NCBI GenBank assembly: GCA_037013495.1 | Contig: CM072811.1 | Location: 12,467,190 to 12,531,189 of the forward strand | Direction: 5' to 3' | DNA: 64,000 nt | DNA from: Hippophae tibetana | Lineage: Eukaryota; Streptophyta; Magnoliopsida; Rosales; Elaeagnaceae | Shown: in pieces, positions 45,773 to 56,454 of the stretch | Numbering within the stretch: position 1 is the first letter of the stretch | Layout of the letters: each line of letters begins with the position of its first letter | Notes under the pieces: generated by a model | Seen by the model: the letters and a program-made list of their open reading frames with translations, nothing else | What the model was told of the DNA's origin: nothing | Databases searched by the model: none | Program-made: the position numbers and the translations under genes

Positions 45773-46453
45773 AAGTTGATATCTCCCATTATTTTCATTT
45801 CTTTTTATTGATTTTGGTTTCTTATTTTATTTCTTTGCTATTATTATTTACCCCCAACCAACTAAAAAAAGGATTTTGCTACTATTAAAAAAACAAATGC
45901 AAAAATTTCATCAAATTGATCCTAGTTTAATTAGTACTTGCTATAAAAGTTTTATTTTAGCAAAAAACAAATCATCAAGTTGATCCTACTTGAATTAGTA
46001 CTAGTTATTCAAATTTGATTTAGAAAAAATGACAAGTTTTGGCCAAGGAAGAAAAGAAAGGAGAAAAAAGAACTTGGAAATATTTTCAAATATAATTCTC
46101 TTTCCTATTTTAACTTTCCTAAATTTCTTATTTGTCATTTCCTTGATATTTCTTTCCTTTCATAGACATTCCTTTTTGCATTCTTATCCATTATTCTTGT
46201 CCAAATTCTGAAAACACATAAAAAAATATGATCTCCATTAGCTTTGGTAATGCGACTAATTTTTGTGGTTTGGATTGTTACAGGTTGCTCTTTGATTGAG
46301 TTTGATTTAGTTCTATAAAGAACCCAAAGAGAGGACATAAGTGAGGTTATAAATAAGAGCATGAGTGACAAAAAAAATAGTTAAAAAAGATAGTAGTGTG
46401 ATTAACACTAAATCTAACCATTTTTGTGTTCTAGTTGTTTGTTCTTGATACCA
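45773..46453 (+). other. Leader of family-L element
   Basis: About 680 bases of non-coding leader between the primer site and gag. The section 46200-46410 (AATTCTGAAAACA.., TGTGGTTTGGATTGTT, TCTTTGATTGAGTTTGAT, AGTGTGATTAACACTAAAT) matches the complement of 53120-53330, which shows that two elements of this family exist here. Confidence 0.65.
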
Positions 46454-47125
46454 TGTCTTTAAAAGAGTCTTCAAGTAGAGAAGTAAAGGTTGATCCAATA
46501 TTTTAAATCAATGCCATGTTACAAGAGATGAACCGGTTACGAGAAGACTTTTAGGATCGATTTGAGAAACCAAATTCCACTACAAAGGAATTGAATGAGA
46601 TGATCTCTAAACCAAGAAAGCCAACAAAGCATGCACTATGGATGACTTTGATGACCTAGATGATTACAATGAGTACAAAGAGGACTATGGTTCAATGCAT
46701 AGCATAGGTAGATTTGGGCCAAGAGGAAAGGAACATGGAAAAGGCCACATGAGGGAACAAACATGGCAAGAATACTTAAGGAGCATTAAGATGACAATTT
46801 CATCCTTTCAAGGCAAGAACAATCTACAACTCTACTTCGAGTGGGAGAGAAAAATGGAGTTTATTTTTTATTACCATAATTACTCCAATATGAAGAAGGT
46901 AAAATTGGTCACAATTGAATTTATTGATTAAGCTATAACTTGGTGGGATCCACTTGTTTGGACTAGGAGAAGGTATGGTGAAAGGCCTATTGACACATGG
47001 TAAGAGATGTAGGTTGTTATGAAAAGGTGGTTCATTAAAACTCACTACCACTCAAATTTGTTTCAAATTTTGGAAAAGAAGTGATCCAAAAGAGTCCTAG
47101 CTTAATGATATATTTTGTTTGAAGA
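46454..47125 (+). pseudogene. Family-L gypsy gag, plus strand
   Basis: Starts MSLKESSSREVKVDP and LQEMNRLREDF, then after a frame change the acidic MDDFDDLDDYNEYKEDYGS (from 46638). It then reads the capsid core: IKMTISSFQGKNNLQLYFEWERKMEFIF, HNYSNMKKVKLVTIEFID-AITWWDPLV and RRRYGERPIDTW-EM, then RWFIKTHYHSNLFQ. This is a typical Retrotrans_gag domain of plant gypsy elements (xGxxDxxxYLEWExKxExxF..HN...KVKLA..EFxxYAxxWW). It has four stops. Protease and RT are not found after it; the charged stretch at 47130-47520 follows instead. Confidence 0.8.
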
Positions 47126-47520
47126 TGTTATCATTGGAATATAATAAAAAAGAAGATTGATTTATTCCCAAAAAGAGAGAGTGAGTTAAAAAAATGAGTG
47201 AGTACAAAAAAGGTAGAGTATTGAAAAAAAAAGAACAATGAATTAAGGAAAAAAAGAAATTGAGTTAAAAAGAGAGATTGAGCAAAAGATAAAGAGGGAT
47301 TTGGAAAGAGAATGTGAATTACAAAAAAAAAATGAATAATTTTTTTAAAAAGATATTGAGTTACAAGAAGAGAGTGGGTTGTGGAAGAAAATGGGTATAA
47401 AAAAGAGATTGAACTACAAGAAGAAAAGAGCTTTAAAAAGAGATAAGTGAAGAAAATCATAATAAAGAAGAATTGAATAAAAAGCCTATTTAAAAGAAGA
47501 AAAGAATGAGGACGTGATTT
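47126..47520 (+). repeat. Purine-rich, Lys/Glu-coding repeat tract
   Basis: Degenerate short repeats around GAGTTAAAAAAGAGA and GAGATTGAATTACAAAAA run through this stretch. On the plus strand they translate to Glu/Lys/Leu/Arg-rich helical segments (EIELKREIEQKIKRDLE and similar), so they probably encoded a charged coiled-coil tail of gag. Similar tracts exist at 53769-54090 (plus) and 52550-52690 (minus). The complementary open frame on the minus strand (Phe/Ser/Leu-rich) is a shadow. Confidence 0.6.
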
Positions 47521-48104
47521 AAAAAAAAAGATCTGATCATATCCTTTTTTTCATTTTGCTATCTTGCTTCATGTTAGTCTTTAAATTCTTGAATATGTTT
47601 TGTTCTTGATTCTAATCTTTTTCGTATCCTTTTGTCTAGTTAGGATTAAATACCATTAGAGTCCAATTCTTTTCTAGTCTTGGTTTGTTTCTTTCCTTCT
47701 TTTAAATGCTTCACTTGTTTTTGCATTGTCTTATGTTTCCATCTTTTCCTAACTCTTGTTCTTGAGTCTATTTTGTTTGTGCTTGATTAGTTTGTGTATA
47801 AGTAAAAAGAAAAAAAGGAGGAGAAACTCTAGTTGAATTCTTGGTATTTGAAATTGTGTTGTGATATTTTTCCATAAAACTACCCACAAAGATTAGATAT
47901 TTCCGAAGATTTTATTTCATTTGTTTCCTTAATTACCGCCAAAAGTTTTTGGAATTAAAACTTTCCTTTGTTGCCAAATATTTTTCATCATTTATGGCTG
48001 TATAAATTTCCATGAGCTATTTGAATATTATTGGTACATTTTTGGATCAATTTTGCACCATCTTTACTGTCCAGCTTTGATCAAATTTGCTTGTTTCTAG
48101 AAAT
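47521..48104. other. T-rich unassigned sequence
   Basis: T-rich sequence without gene or identifiable repeat, between the coiled-coil tract and the LTR fragment at 48105. It may be the 3' non-coding part of the gag-only element. Confidence 0.3.
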
Positions 48105-48264
48105 GATATGAAACACACCTAAAGAAGTGAGACCCATCAATGTTGACATCTTCATGAGGGAAGTTTTTGAGAGATTCTATTTAGTTATAGATCTAATTTG
48201 CTAAAGAAGGTGAATAGATAATCAACAAAATTATAATGAATTAAATTTTTTGTAACCAACCAAG
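48105..48264 (-). mobile_element. Fragment of gypsy family L LTR, minus strand
   Basis: Contains GAAACACACCTAAAGAAGTG and GACCCATCAATGTTGACATC, the complement of the family-L LTR 3' end (compare 42713-42780). It is cut by LTR C at 48265. The continuation was not recognised after 50262. Confidence 0.5.
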
Positions 48265-50262
48265 TGATAACTGTATATTATATAGTTATTTTTTCCATTT
48301 TATTAATTATAATTACTATGTTCTTGTTATTTTTAGTTAATTTTAATTAATTAAATTAATATTTACTGTTTATTTTTTAATGAATATATTTTTAAGAAAA
48401 TGAAAGAATTTGAATAGAAAAAAGACTTAATTGTAGATAATAAATGTGAGAAAATTTATTTTAAATTAAAAGAGTATTTAATTGCAATTAACAAGAGTCT
48501 AAACTATAATTTGAATTAAAATATGGATTAATTGTAATTAACGAAAGTTTAGAAGTTAATTTAAATTATAAAAGAGCTTAATTACAATTAACAAAAGTTT
48601 AAAAGTTAATTTAAATTAAATTGTAGGGCTAAAATGCAATTAAAAGAATATTTGTTTTTCTATGTAGGAAAAGGACCACGCGCGCCACACTCCGTTAGAT
48701 CATCCAATCAATGGTCAAGATGAGGCGTGTGGAAGCTAGACATGACAAAAGCGATTGGTAGGGTGCACATTGTAGGGCCCATCTAGCCGTTTAGGCTGGC
48801 GTGTAGGGTAGGACCCACGTGTCGCTGCGCAAATTGTCCCATGCGATGCGTTCCACATAAACATCATGCACCCTCCCATTCTAATGAATCATACATTGCC
48901 ACGTGTCTCGAATATTCTTTCAGCTAATAAGGAGCTGACACGTGGCATGTGTTGGTTAAAATAAAAATACGAAAACGACGCATGTTTACAACCGCGTCTA
49001 CGTCTCCCACGTGTCTGGAAGGCACTTCTCCCGTGTGACGAGATCTCTCATGTGCCCTCTCTTCACAGCAAATGAAATGCTGCCACGTGTCTCGTTATTT
49101 CTTGTAGCTAATCAAATGATGACACTTGGCATGCATTTTTAAAAATAAAATAAAACGTAGAATGACGTACTCTTCCAGCTAATTATTTGTTATCTCCACG
49201 TGTGTTTGCTTTTTATTATTTTTGATGTATTTCTGTCCCCTACTACATGCATTTTTATAAAAAAATAATTGTTTGGGATGATATATTTGAAGACAAGAGG
49301 AAAGATGCGTAGTTTTTTTTCTTTTAGTTTTTCATTTTTTCCAATTCACTTCAATTTTTTTGCTTCTTCTCTGCGTGTTTTCTACAACACGTAGAAACTT
49401 TTCTTTAACTGTTGATGTTTTTATTTTGTTAGGAAATAGAGAAAAAGAAGACAGCGAAGAAGAAGAAGAAAAGGTAAGAAATTTTATTTTTCATTGAGGA
49501 ATCGTGAAAGAGTTTCTCCTAATCTTTCTTCTTTCTTTTAAAATTTATTTCTCTAAAATGTTTGATTATTGTTGTATTGTAATTTTAATTTCTACTATGA
49601 ACTAATTTATTTGTTCTAGGGTTGCAGTGTAGCTTAAATTATAAAACTTGAATTAATTATTTTTGAATGATTTATGGAAAGGTTTTAAGTTGTTTATTTT
49701 ATCTACGCTTAATGCTTTTGATTATTGAAAGATTAATTAATTGATATGTGACACTTAAATAAACTTGAAAAAGGCATTTTTGTGTGTTGCTCCTGATAAA
49801 ATAACATATATATAAAGGATAGGAATATACCTTTATTGTACGTGTAACTAATTGAGAACTTAGAACTTAATAAATCTGGGTAAATTTAATTCTCATAGAA
49901 ATATAGTGAATTAATTTAGCGAGATGTGTCTATATAGAGCTCGGAATAGATATATGGATAAATTAGGAGTTCTTGGTTAACAACTTAAAATGCAAGAACA
50001 TAAATCAAGAGAGAATAATACGATTCAAGTGGATTAATTTGGTGAAATTGCAATCCTAGAATTTTCTTAGAAATTGTTATAAAAATTAGTTAGTCAATCT
50101 GCATCAAACTATCGAATGTTTGGATAGAACCAGGTTGAAATAATTTTAGTAATCAACGAACACTAGTTACAAATCTCTGTAGGAACAATATTTTACTTAT
50201 CATATTATTACTTGTGACCTTGTATACTTGTACGTTTTTATGTTCTCCTAAAAGAGACAACA
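48265..50262 (+). mobile_element. Solo-type LTR C of the Athila A/B family (1,998 bp), plus strand
   Basis: Begins TGATAACTG and ends AGAGACAACA. It is collinear, in opposite orientation, with LTRs A and B, but no primer site or gag follows at 50263. It is therefore either a solo LTR or an isolated LTR left by rearrangement. Flanking 5-mers (48260-48264 and 50263-50267) do not match. It is longer than B mainly through its U3 (48660-49250). A TATA-like TTTTTATAAAAAAA at about 49252-49265 suggests the transcription start lies just after. The R/U5 part (49420-50262) matches LTRs A and B closely. Confidence 0.8.
48816..49202 (+). promoter_or_regulatory. G-box (CACGTG) cluster in the U3 of LTR C
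   Basis: Six exact CACGTG motifs at 48816, 48900, 48939, 49008, 49084 and 49197, several extended as CCACGTGTC or ACACGTGGC, the latter an ABRE-like form. In plants this core is bound by bZIP and bHLH factors in ABA, stress and light responses. The motifs lie within about 440 bases upstream of the candidate TATA box. Activity is an inference from motif density. Confidence 0.65.
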
Positions 50263-51589
50263 CTATGCATGCAATCATTTTTAAATAAAGTAATGCAAAA
50301 ATATAAATTAACCTAGACATTTAGGTGGGGAAAACCTAGGTCATGCTAAGATCTAGGAATAAAACCATCTGTCCACCGGAACACCTAATTATCCATTATG
50401 AAAAATAAGGTCCAGTTACAAGGTTAGGTCTTATACTACCCACCAATATAAAGACCCCAAATAATCTACTTACAAGCCACTGCTTTTATTCATAGTCTTT
50501 ATAGGTAAAATGTTTGATTCTAGACCAACATTTTTATATCTTGACTCACCCAAGAAATCAAACCCATTCAACTAGTTCCTAAAATGTTAGCATAATAACA
50601 CAATTGCAAATGTGTGTCCTAGAGTAGATTTAATAATGACTAATCCTAATTGAACGATTCAATAATATATTGGATAAATCAAAATAAAATAGTAACCCTA
50701 AGATAATCAGTTTAAGCACAATATCAAAAATATTGTAGGCTTGTTAATCACTCACACACAACCACAAAATGTTTGATAAATTAACTAAATGAAAAAAAGC
50801 CTACTTGAATAGTTTTTACAAAATAAGAGAGATAGAGAGAGAGACAGAGAGAGAGAGATTAAGATGAAGGGAATAATGCTCTTTTATGGTTAATAAATTT
50901 GTGTGCTTAGGCTTGTTTAAGTACAATATTTTGAAGCACTAGGTCAAAGCAATATACTATTATGTCTATAAAATCAGTAAAACGATTTTTGAATAATAAG
51001 GACAATATAGAAATAAACCAATTCGATTCAAATTACAAATAGGTTTTAAAATTGAAGTCCTAGCCGCTAGATCAATCGAACCCATTAGTTGATCGAATGA
51101 ATTCCGATCGATCAAAACCCATATCATTCGATCCAACACTACAATCAAAACATGCTCAATTGATCCAATTAATTCTCAATCAATCTAGTATAATAGATAA
51201 TTAATTCTTACAAGGTTGGATTGATCTTGATAATTAATTGATTGATCTAGTGCTCGATCAATTGACCACTAATTTCTTGATTGATCTTGTTAATTGAAAA
51301 ATTAATTCAAGACCTTTTAAATTGAGTAGTTCAATTCTCATTCCATGTACACACCTTGATCCATCTAGATATGTCTCGATTGATCGAGTAACCTAAATTT
51401 AAATTGTTCCAATGTGTCTAATATGAAATATAATGTGTGTTAGACAAAGATATACCTAATACATGTTTCTTGGACCTTAATAATGTATTTATCTTGAAAT
51501 ATTTTTGAAATACACACCTAGAAACTAAAATTACATTTATATGTTTTGTTCACAAATATTGCTGACACTCTTATAAAACTTATAGTTTT
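50263..51589. other. Unassigned sequence with GA microsatellite and GATC-rich segment
   Basis: No gene recognised. A GA-rich microsatellite lies at 50826-50858 (interrupted GAGA repeats). Between 51060 and 51430 the sequence is full of TTGATC/TCGATC variants, a composition seen in some plant LTR elements. The left part (50290-50780) has no recognised repeat. Confidence 0.35.
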
Positions 51590-52200
51590 AAATTAGATTG
51601 TAAAAGATAAAGAAAACGAGGAATACAACCCACTATCTATAATGAAATAAGAACCTTGGTATCAAACAAGGTGTTTTTAGACACCACACTTAAGAAGAGG
51701 TAGGATATGTGGTGTCTAAAAACAAGTAGGCTTATACACCCAAAATATGAATCATACTTGGTCTTAGGCTTATACACCCAAAATAAGTAGTAAAAACAAT
51801 CGTAATATATACTACTTGCCAAGGAAGTAAAATAATATTAAAAAGAACCTATGATTATCTTTCCAATATGAAAAGAACCTATGCAATACTCCAAGCCAAC
51901 ATGTGTGCATATCTTTCCAATATGGAAAGAGCTTGTGCTCCATTCTAAGCTCCCCTTTTGGGCCTTATTTTACTAAACCTAATCATCAAGAGTTTGGATG
52001 ATATTAAGCTTCCCAAAAAGCTTGTAAATAAGCTCATATTTGTTCCTTGGCCCACAAAGTGATTCTTGATTAATTATTCCAATTGGAATGTGACATGGAT
52101 CCTTCAATAATGCTCATTGATTCTCATTATTCCTTTTTTCTCAAAAATATTCATCCACTGATCTTAGCTCTAATGATGAAAATTGGCTCCTTCACAAAGG
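51590..52200 (-). mobile_element. LTR of gypsy family L, minus strand (3' LTR side)
   Basis: In complement it shares with 56220-56290 the 'AAAAACACC..GATACCAAG..TCTTATTTCATTATAGATAG' region of family L. It contains two copies of TAGGCTTATACACCCAAAATA (51727 and 51765), which on the minus strand carry a GTGTATAAGCC promoter-like box. It follows a gag-only internal region on the same strand, so it is probably the 3' LTR of that element. The boundaries are approximate. Confidence 0.55.
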
Positions 52201-53110
52201 TTGATTCAAGATCATGACTCATTAGTCTTATGGTAGTTTTTTTTAGAATTGATGGTTTGTGTATGAAGTTAATTTGAGCCTTGATTCTTATAGATTCAAC
52301 AAATTATGTGATTCCAATAAAATCAACTTGTTTCTCAATTTCTTTTATTTATTGCATATCATTAGGCATTTCTTTGGGAATCTCAACTTCTAAGTCCAAT
52401 AAAGAAACCAATACTAGGGAAAGAAGAGTTTATTTCATTAATAGTAGAACAAGTCTCAAATGTTTCCTCACTAGTTGAAACTTCACTTTCTTTGTAATTC
52501 TCTCAATTTACTTTACTCAGATATTGTAGACGGCTCTCTATTTTCAGCTCAATCCATTTTGATTTTTTGTCTCTCAATGTCTTCTTCTTCTTCTACACTA
52601 TCTTTTTCATTCACCTCACTCTTTTTTAAAAATTCAATATCTCGTTTTTGCTTTCTCTCTTTATCCCCCCTTTGAACTCACTCTCCCTTTTTGGTAATAA
52701 TCCAATCTCCTTGTATATTATATTCTGATGGCAACTGATGTTTAACATCTAGTCAATGTATGGCTCATATGTATAGCTTCTTTTCCAAAATTTGAAACAA
52801 ATCTCAATGGTAGTGACATGGAATGAACTGTCATCTTATAACAGCCTCTATCTCTTCCCATTTGTCAATAGGCCTTTTGTAATTCTTTCTCCTTCTTAAA
52901 ACAAGTTGATCACAGTAAGTAATACCATAATTAGTGAATTATATTGCAAAAAATATTAGCTTCTTCATATTGGAGTAATTATGAAAATTACAAATAAAAT
53001 CCATTTTTCTCTCCCACTCCAAATAGAGTCCTAGATCGTCCTTACCTTGGAAATATGGAATTTTCATCTTAATGGTCCCTAAGATGTTGTTAGCCCATTC
53101 TTGCCATGTT
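52201..53110 (-). pseudogene. Family-L gypsy gag with charged tail, minus strand
   Basis: Minus-strand sister of the gag at 46454. The capsid core (53110-52700) reads W..WANNILGTIKMKIPYFQGKDDLGLYLEWERKMDFI, HNYSNMKK, ITYCDQLVLRRR, KRPIDKWEEIEAVI and FIPCHYH-DLFQ. It is followed by a Glu/Lys/Arg-rich helical tail (52690-52550, with KRESEFK, KRESKNEILNF and EEEEDIERQK segments). A non-coding end then runs toward the LTR at 52200. As in the plus-strand sister, no protease, RT or integrase lies between gag and LTR. Stops are present. Confidence 0.7.
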
Positions 53111-53768
53111 TTTTCCTTTTAGTAATATCATATTTAGTGTTAATCACACTACTCTTGTTTTACACTCTCTCTTTTTGTGTCACTCACGCTCTTGTTTGAT
53201 TCCTCACTTTGGGTTCTTTGTCAAATTTAATCAAACTCAATCAAAAAGGAACTTGCAACAATCCAAACCACACCAATCAATCTCATGCCTAGAATAAACA
53301 GATATAATAATTTTTTTCTTGTTTTCTGAATTTTGACAAGAACAATTAAAAGAATGAAAAAAGAAAAGTCTATGTAAGGAAAGAAATAACTAAAGGAACC
53401 TAAAGAAAAGGAAAGAGAATGAAATAAAGGAAAGTAACAAATAATGCAATGGAAGGTAAATTAAGTAATAAATAATCTATATTTGAGCACATTTCCAAGA
53501 TCTTTGTTTTCTTCTCTTGTTTGGCCAAAATATGATTATTTTTTTAAATCAAGCTTGGATAGCAAGTATTAATTCTATTATGTTCAATTTGATGATTTTT
53601 TTTCTTAATAATTGATCAAAATTCTCTTCTTCTTATTCTTCTATTTTTTGTGTGCTCGACCTTCTCCTTTTTTCAGTTAATTAGCCCAATAAGAAAATTA
53701 AATGAAAGACAACAGTAAGAAACAAAAATAAATGGATAGATTAACCTGATTGAGAGTTTTGTTCTGAT
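53111..53768 (-). other. Leader and iMet-type primer site of the minus-strand family-L element
   Basis: The leader matches 45773-46450 in complement. At its outer end the minus strand reads TTTTGCTATCAGAACAAAAC (53749-53768), a decayed TGGTATCAGAGC primer site. The LTR expected beyond it is replaced at 53769 by a plus-strand coiled-coil tract, so the element lost its 5' LTR. Confidence 0.6.
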
Positions 53769-54090
53769 AGCAAAAGGAGAGTGAGTTGAGAAAAATAGAA
53801 TGAATTAAAAAAAAAGTAGATTGATTTAAAAATAGAGGTTGAGTAAAAGATGTAGAAAGATTTGAAAAAAAAGTGAATTACAAAAAAAGAGTGAGTTAAA
53901 AAAGAGAAAGAGCTAGAATGAGAGATCGATTTAAAAACTAGAGGCCAAAAAAATGAGATTGAATTGAAAGAATAAAAAAGCTTTAAAGATCATACAAGTG
54001 TAGAAAATCATTTTAAAGAAGAGCTAAAGAAAAATAAGAGTGATTTACAGTAGGAAAAGAATGATGATGAGAGTAAAAAAGAAGTGAATA
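53769..54090 (+). repeat. Purine-rich, Lys/Glu-coding tract, plus strand fragment
   Basis: Same kind of degenerate repeat as 47126-47520 (GAGTGAGTT..., GATTGAATTRMAAGAA units), in plus orientation and directly abutting the minus-strand primer site. It marks a rearrangement joining two family-L copies head to head. Confidence 0.55.
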
Positions 54091-54395
54091 TTGGACAAAA
54101 ACTTTATTTCATAATTAAACAACAAACACCAACTTTATGCAATAATTGATCAAGAAAATCCAATTAGGTTAACCGTGAGATTAATGAGACATGAGTTTGA
54201 ATCATCATCCCAAACACAAACTATTTACAACATTATGGAAAAGATTCCAGAATGAATCCTTTTGAGAAAAAGGGAAATGATAAGAATCAAGGAGCCTTAC
54301 TAATGAATCCATGACACATAATTAGGATTTTACTAGGTCAAAAGTGGCTTTCAAGAAATGCCAATAAATCTACAAAATAATTACCTTTTATAGTT
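54091..54395. other. Unassigned spacer
   Basis: No feature recognised between the charged tract and LTR D. Confidence 0.3.
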
Positions 54396-55914
54396 TTTGA
54401 TCATCACACAAATTGTGTGTGCAATGAATACGCAAGTATACGTATTACAACAAGTAATATAATGATAAGAAAAGGTCGTTCCCACAGATATTATTTATTA
54501 GAAACTAATTTTTAAAACTAAAAAAAATAAAAATCAATTTTTTGTGTTTTTATATTTTAAGGAAGTAAAATTAAAATAATTAAAAGTAAATAGTAATAAT
54601 TAATTAAATGAGATTTTGTAACTAAGAAGATATATGAGAAAATATCTAAGAATACTTAATCCCCCAATTTTCTAAATAATAAATTCCCCTAATATAATTA
54701 TTAATTAATTACATTAACAATTGAATCTAACTTAGCATGTATTCAAAACCCAAGTAAACTACACACCATATAGTAATTAATTTAATTACACTCTAATGTC
54801 ATTTAAATTGCATACTACTCATTAAGCTCATCAATTATGGATCACATATATAAGAATCATACATCTTTTCCTAGAAACTATGCATGTTATTTAATCAAGA
54901 CAAACAATTAAATAATTTTGTCAAATCTATTTAATTGTCTCTATATATAAATTGTTGAAAAAAAAATTAATAACATAAAAATCAGATTAAATAATATAAT
55001 TAAATTATAATTATAATTAGGATAAAATATTTGATCATCACATTGTGAAAATTGGGTTCATAAGATCCATAGATTAATAAATTAACTTGACATAATTTTG
55101 TTCATAAAACTCATATTTTTCATAAAGACATAAAAATTAATAAAGAGAATAGTAGAAAAAGAAATACAATCAATGTCTTGAATTGTGCTACTAATCTTCT
55201 TTTCAATTTTTTTTTATATTTTTCTCTCTTTTTAGCTCCAAAAATTTATCAAAATTATGCTAATGGCTGATCATCAGGGTTTATTGGGTGATTAAAGGCT
55301 TAAATATAGCTGAGATGAAATTTGGACCGTCAAATCAGCTTTAGATCTAGGGCTAAGATGAAAAAAGGAAAATTTCCAACACTAGCCAATCAGAATCAAA
55401 CATATGTCATGTAGAAATTATAGGGCGAATAAGAGAGTGATGCGTAGTAGGGGAGAGTTGTCCGAGTCAATGCATGTTGAGTCAGTGTCACTCGGTGCAA
55501 TATGATTCATGATAATGGATGATGTGGCACGCGAGTGGATCATGGATATGAGTAGATTGGCACGTGGCATGAAGGTTTGACCGCGGTCCAAACTCGGATT
55601 GAACGTCTTGGTGACACGTGGCACATGTAGCTTTACTCCTCACATCTGACGATTAATAATTTATTATCCTTGCTTGCATGATGTCCAAGTGGCTTTCCTA
55701 GTTAGCTTATCTGCTTGTGTGGCAGGCCACATGAAAACTTCTCATTGGTCCTACGTTAAAAATTCATAAAAAAGCCATAAAAATTTCAAACAATTGCAAA
55801 AATTATATTTTCACCCATTTTCACTAAAAAGTTTAAATTTAAAATTTTAGCCCCAAAAATACTATTTATTGAATAAAAATGTAAATATTAAGTAAAAAAA
55901 TGTGCTAATGACTC
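54396..55914 (-). mobile_element. LTR D, minus strand, related to the LTR at 22430
   Basis: The centre (54650-55150) matches 22890-23360 in complement: blocks around TTTTCTAAATAATAAATTCCC, 'GATGATCAAATATTTTATCC' and the Tyr/Ile-poor A/T linker. The inner end holds CGTATACTTGCGTATTCATTG in complement, the conserved 'GTATACTTGY' near the 3' end of Athila/Tat LTRs. No primer site follows at 54395, so this is a solo or rearranged LTR. The U3 has two CACGTGGCA motifs (about 55562 and 55616). The outer edge near 55914 is approximate. Confidence 0.6.
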
Positions 55915-56395
55915 CACTTTCATAGAGTCATGAGTTTTGTAGTTTATTTGGTAGGTCTAATATCTACTTTACTATATTTGATTTTATATTCAATTTTCAG
56001 TAATAATTTAGAGTTCTATATTTATGTTTTATTAAATAGGGTTTAGGATATATTTTAGAGTCTACAAATATGAATGGTTTTAATTGAAAACAACCAACTT
56101 TGAATATAATATTAATGAGGGTTTTTCTTGTTATTTCCTTTGAAAACTTTATTTGAACTTATCAAGAGAAATATTATGGTGTTCATCTTAGACTTTTCAC
56201 TTGCATCTCCCTCTATTCTTTAGTGGGTGTCAAAAACACCATTATTTCATACCAAGATTCCTATCTTATTATAGATAGCTGGTTATGGTCCTTATTCACT
56301 TAATTTTTAAAATCTGATTTAAGATCGTTCCTAGTGAAGAGATGAACATTGATCTTTGAGTTTCACTTCTTTAGCTAATTAGTTTTGTATCAATA
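55915..56395 (+). mobile_element. LTR of gypsy family L, plus strand copy
   Basis: Collinear with 45290-45755: GATTTTATATTCAATTT, then 'TTTTAGAGTCTACAAATATG', GAACTTATCAAGA, 'TCGTTCCTAGTGAAGA' and the end 'CATTGATCTTTGAGTTTCAC'. A decayed primer site (TTTTGTATCAATA) follows at 56383-56395. There is no gag; minisatellite sequence begins at once. Confidence 0.6.
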
Positions 56396-56454
56396 TATAT
56401 ACACAAAATTGGCATTTTGTTTCATCATGTAGTGCAATTTTCATAATGGGTGGT
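56396..56454 (+). repeat. Left end of the ~87-bp minisatellite
   Basis: Contains GGCATTTTGTTTCATCATG and GTAGTGCAATTTTCATAATG followed by GGTGGT, the same order as in the units right of the solo LTR. It shows that the array was continuous before the LTR inserted. Confidence 0.8.

Noticed and set aside
47131..47460. Minus-strand Phe/Ser/Leu-rich 109-codon frame
   Set aside because: Shadow of the purine-rich plus-strand tract that encodes the charged tail of gag.
50826..50858. GA repeat as a regulatory GAGA element of a gene
   Set aside because: No gene lies near it on either strand; treated as a simple microsatellite.
53769..54090. Short-spaced repeats as a CRISPR-like array
   Set aside because: Repeats are degenerate and contiguous with no unique spacers, and the genome is plant. 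They are coding repeats of a gag tail.
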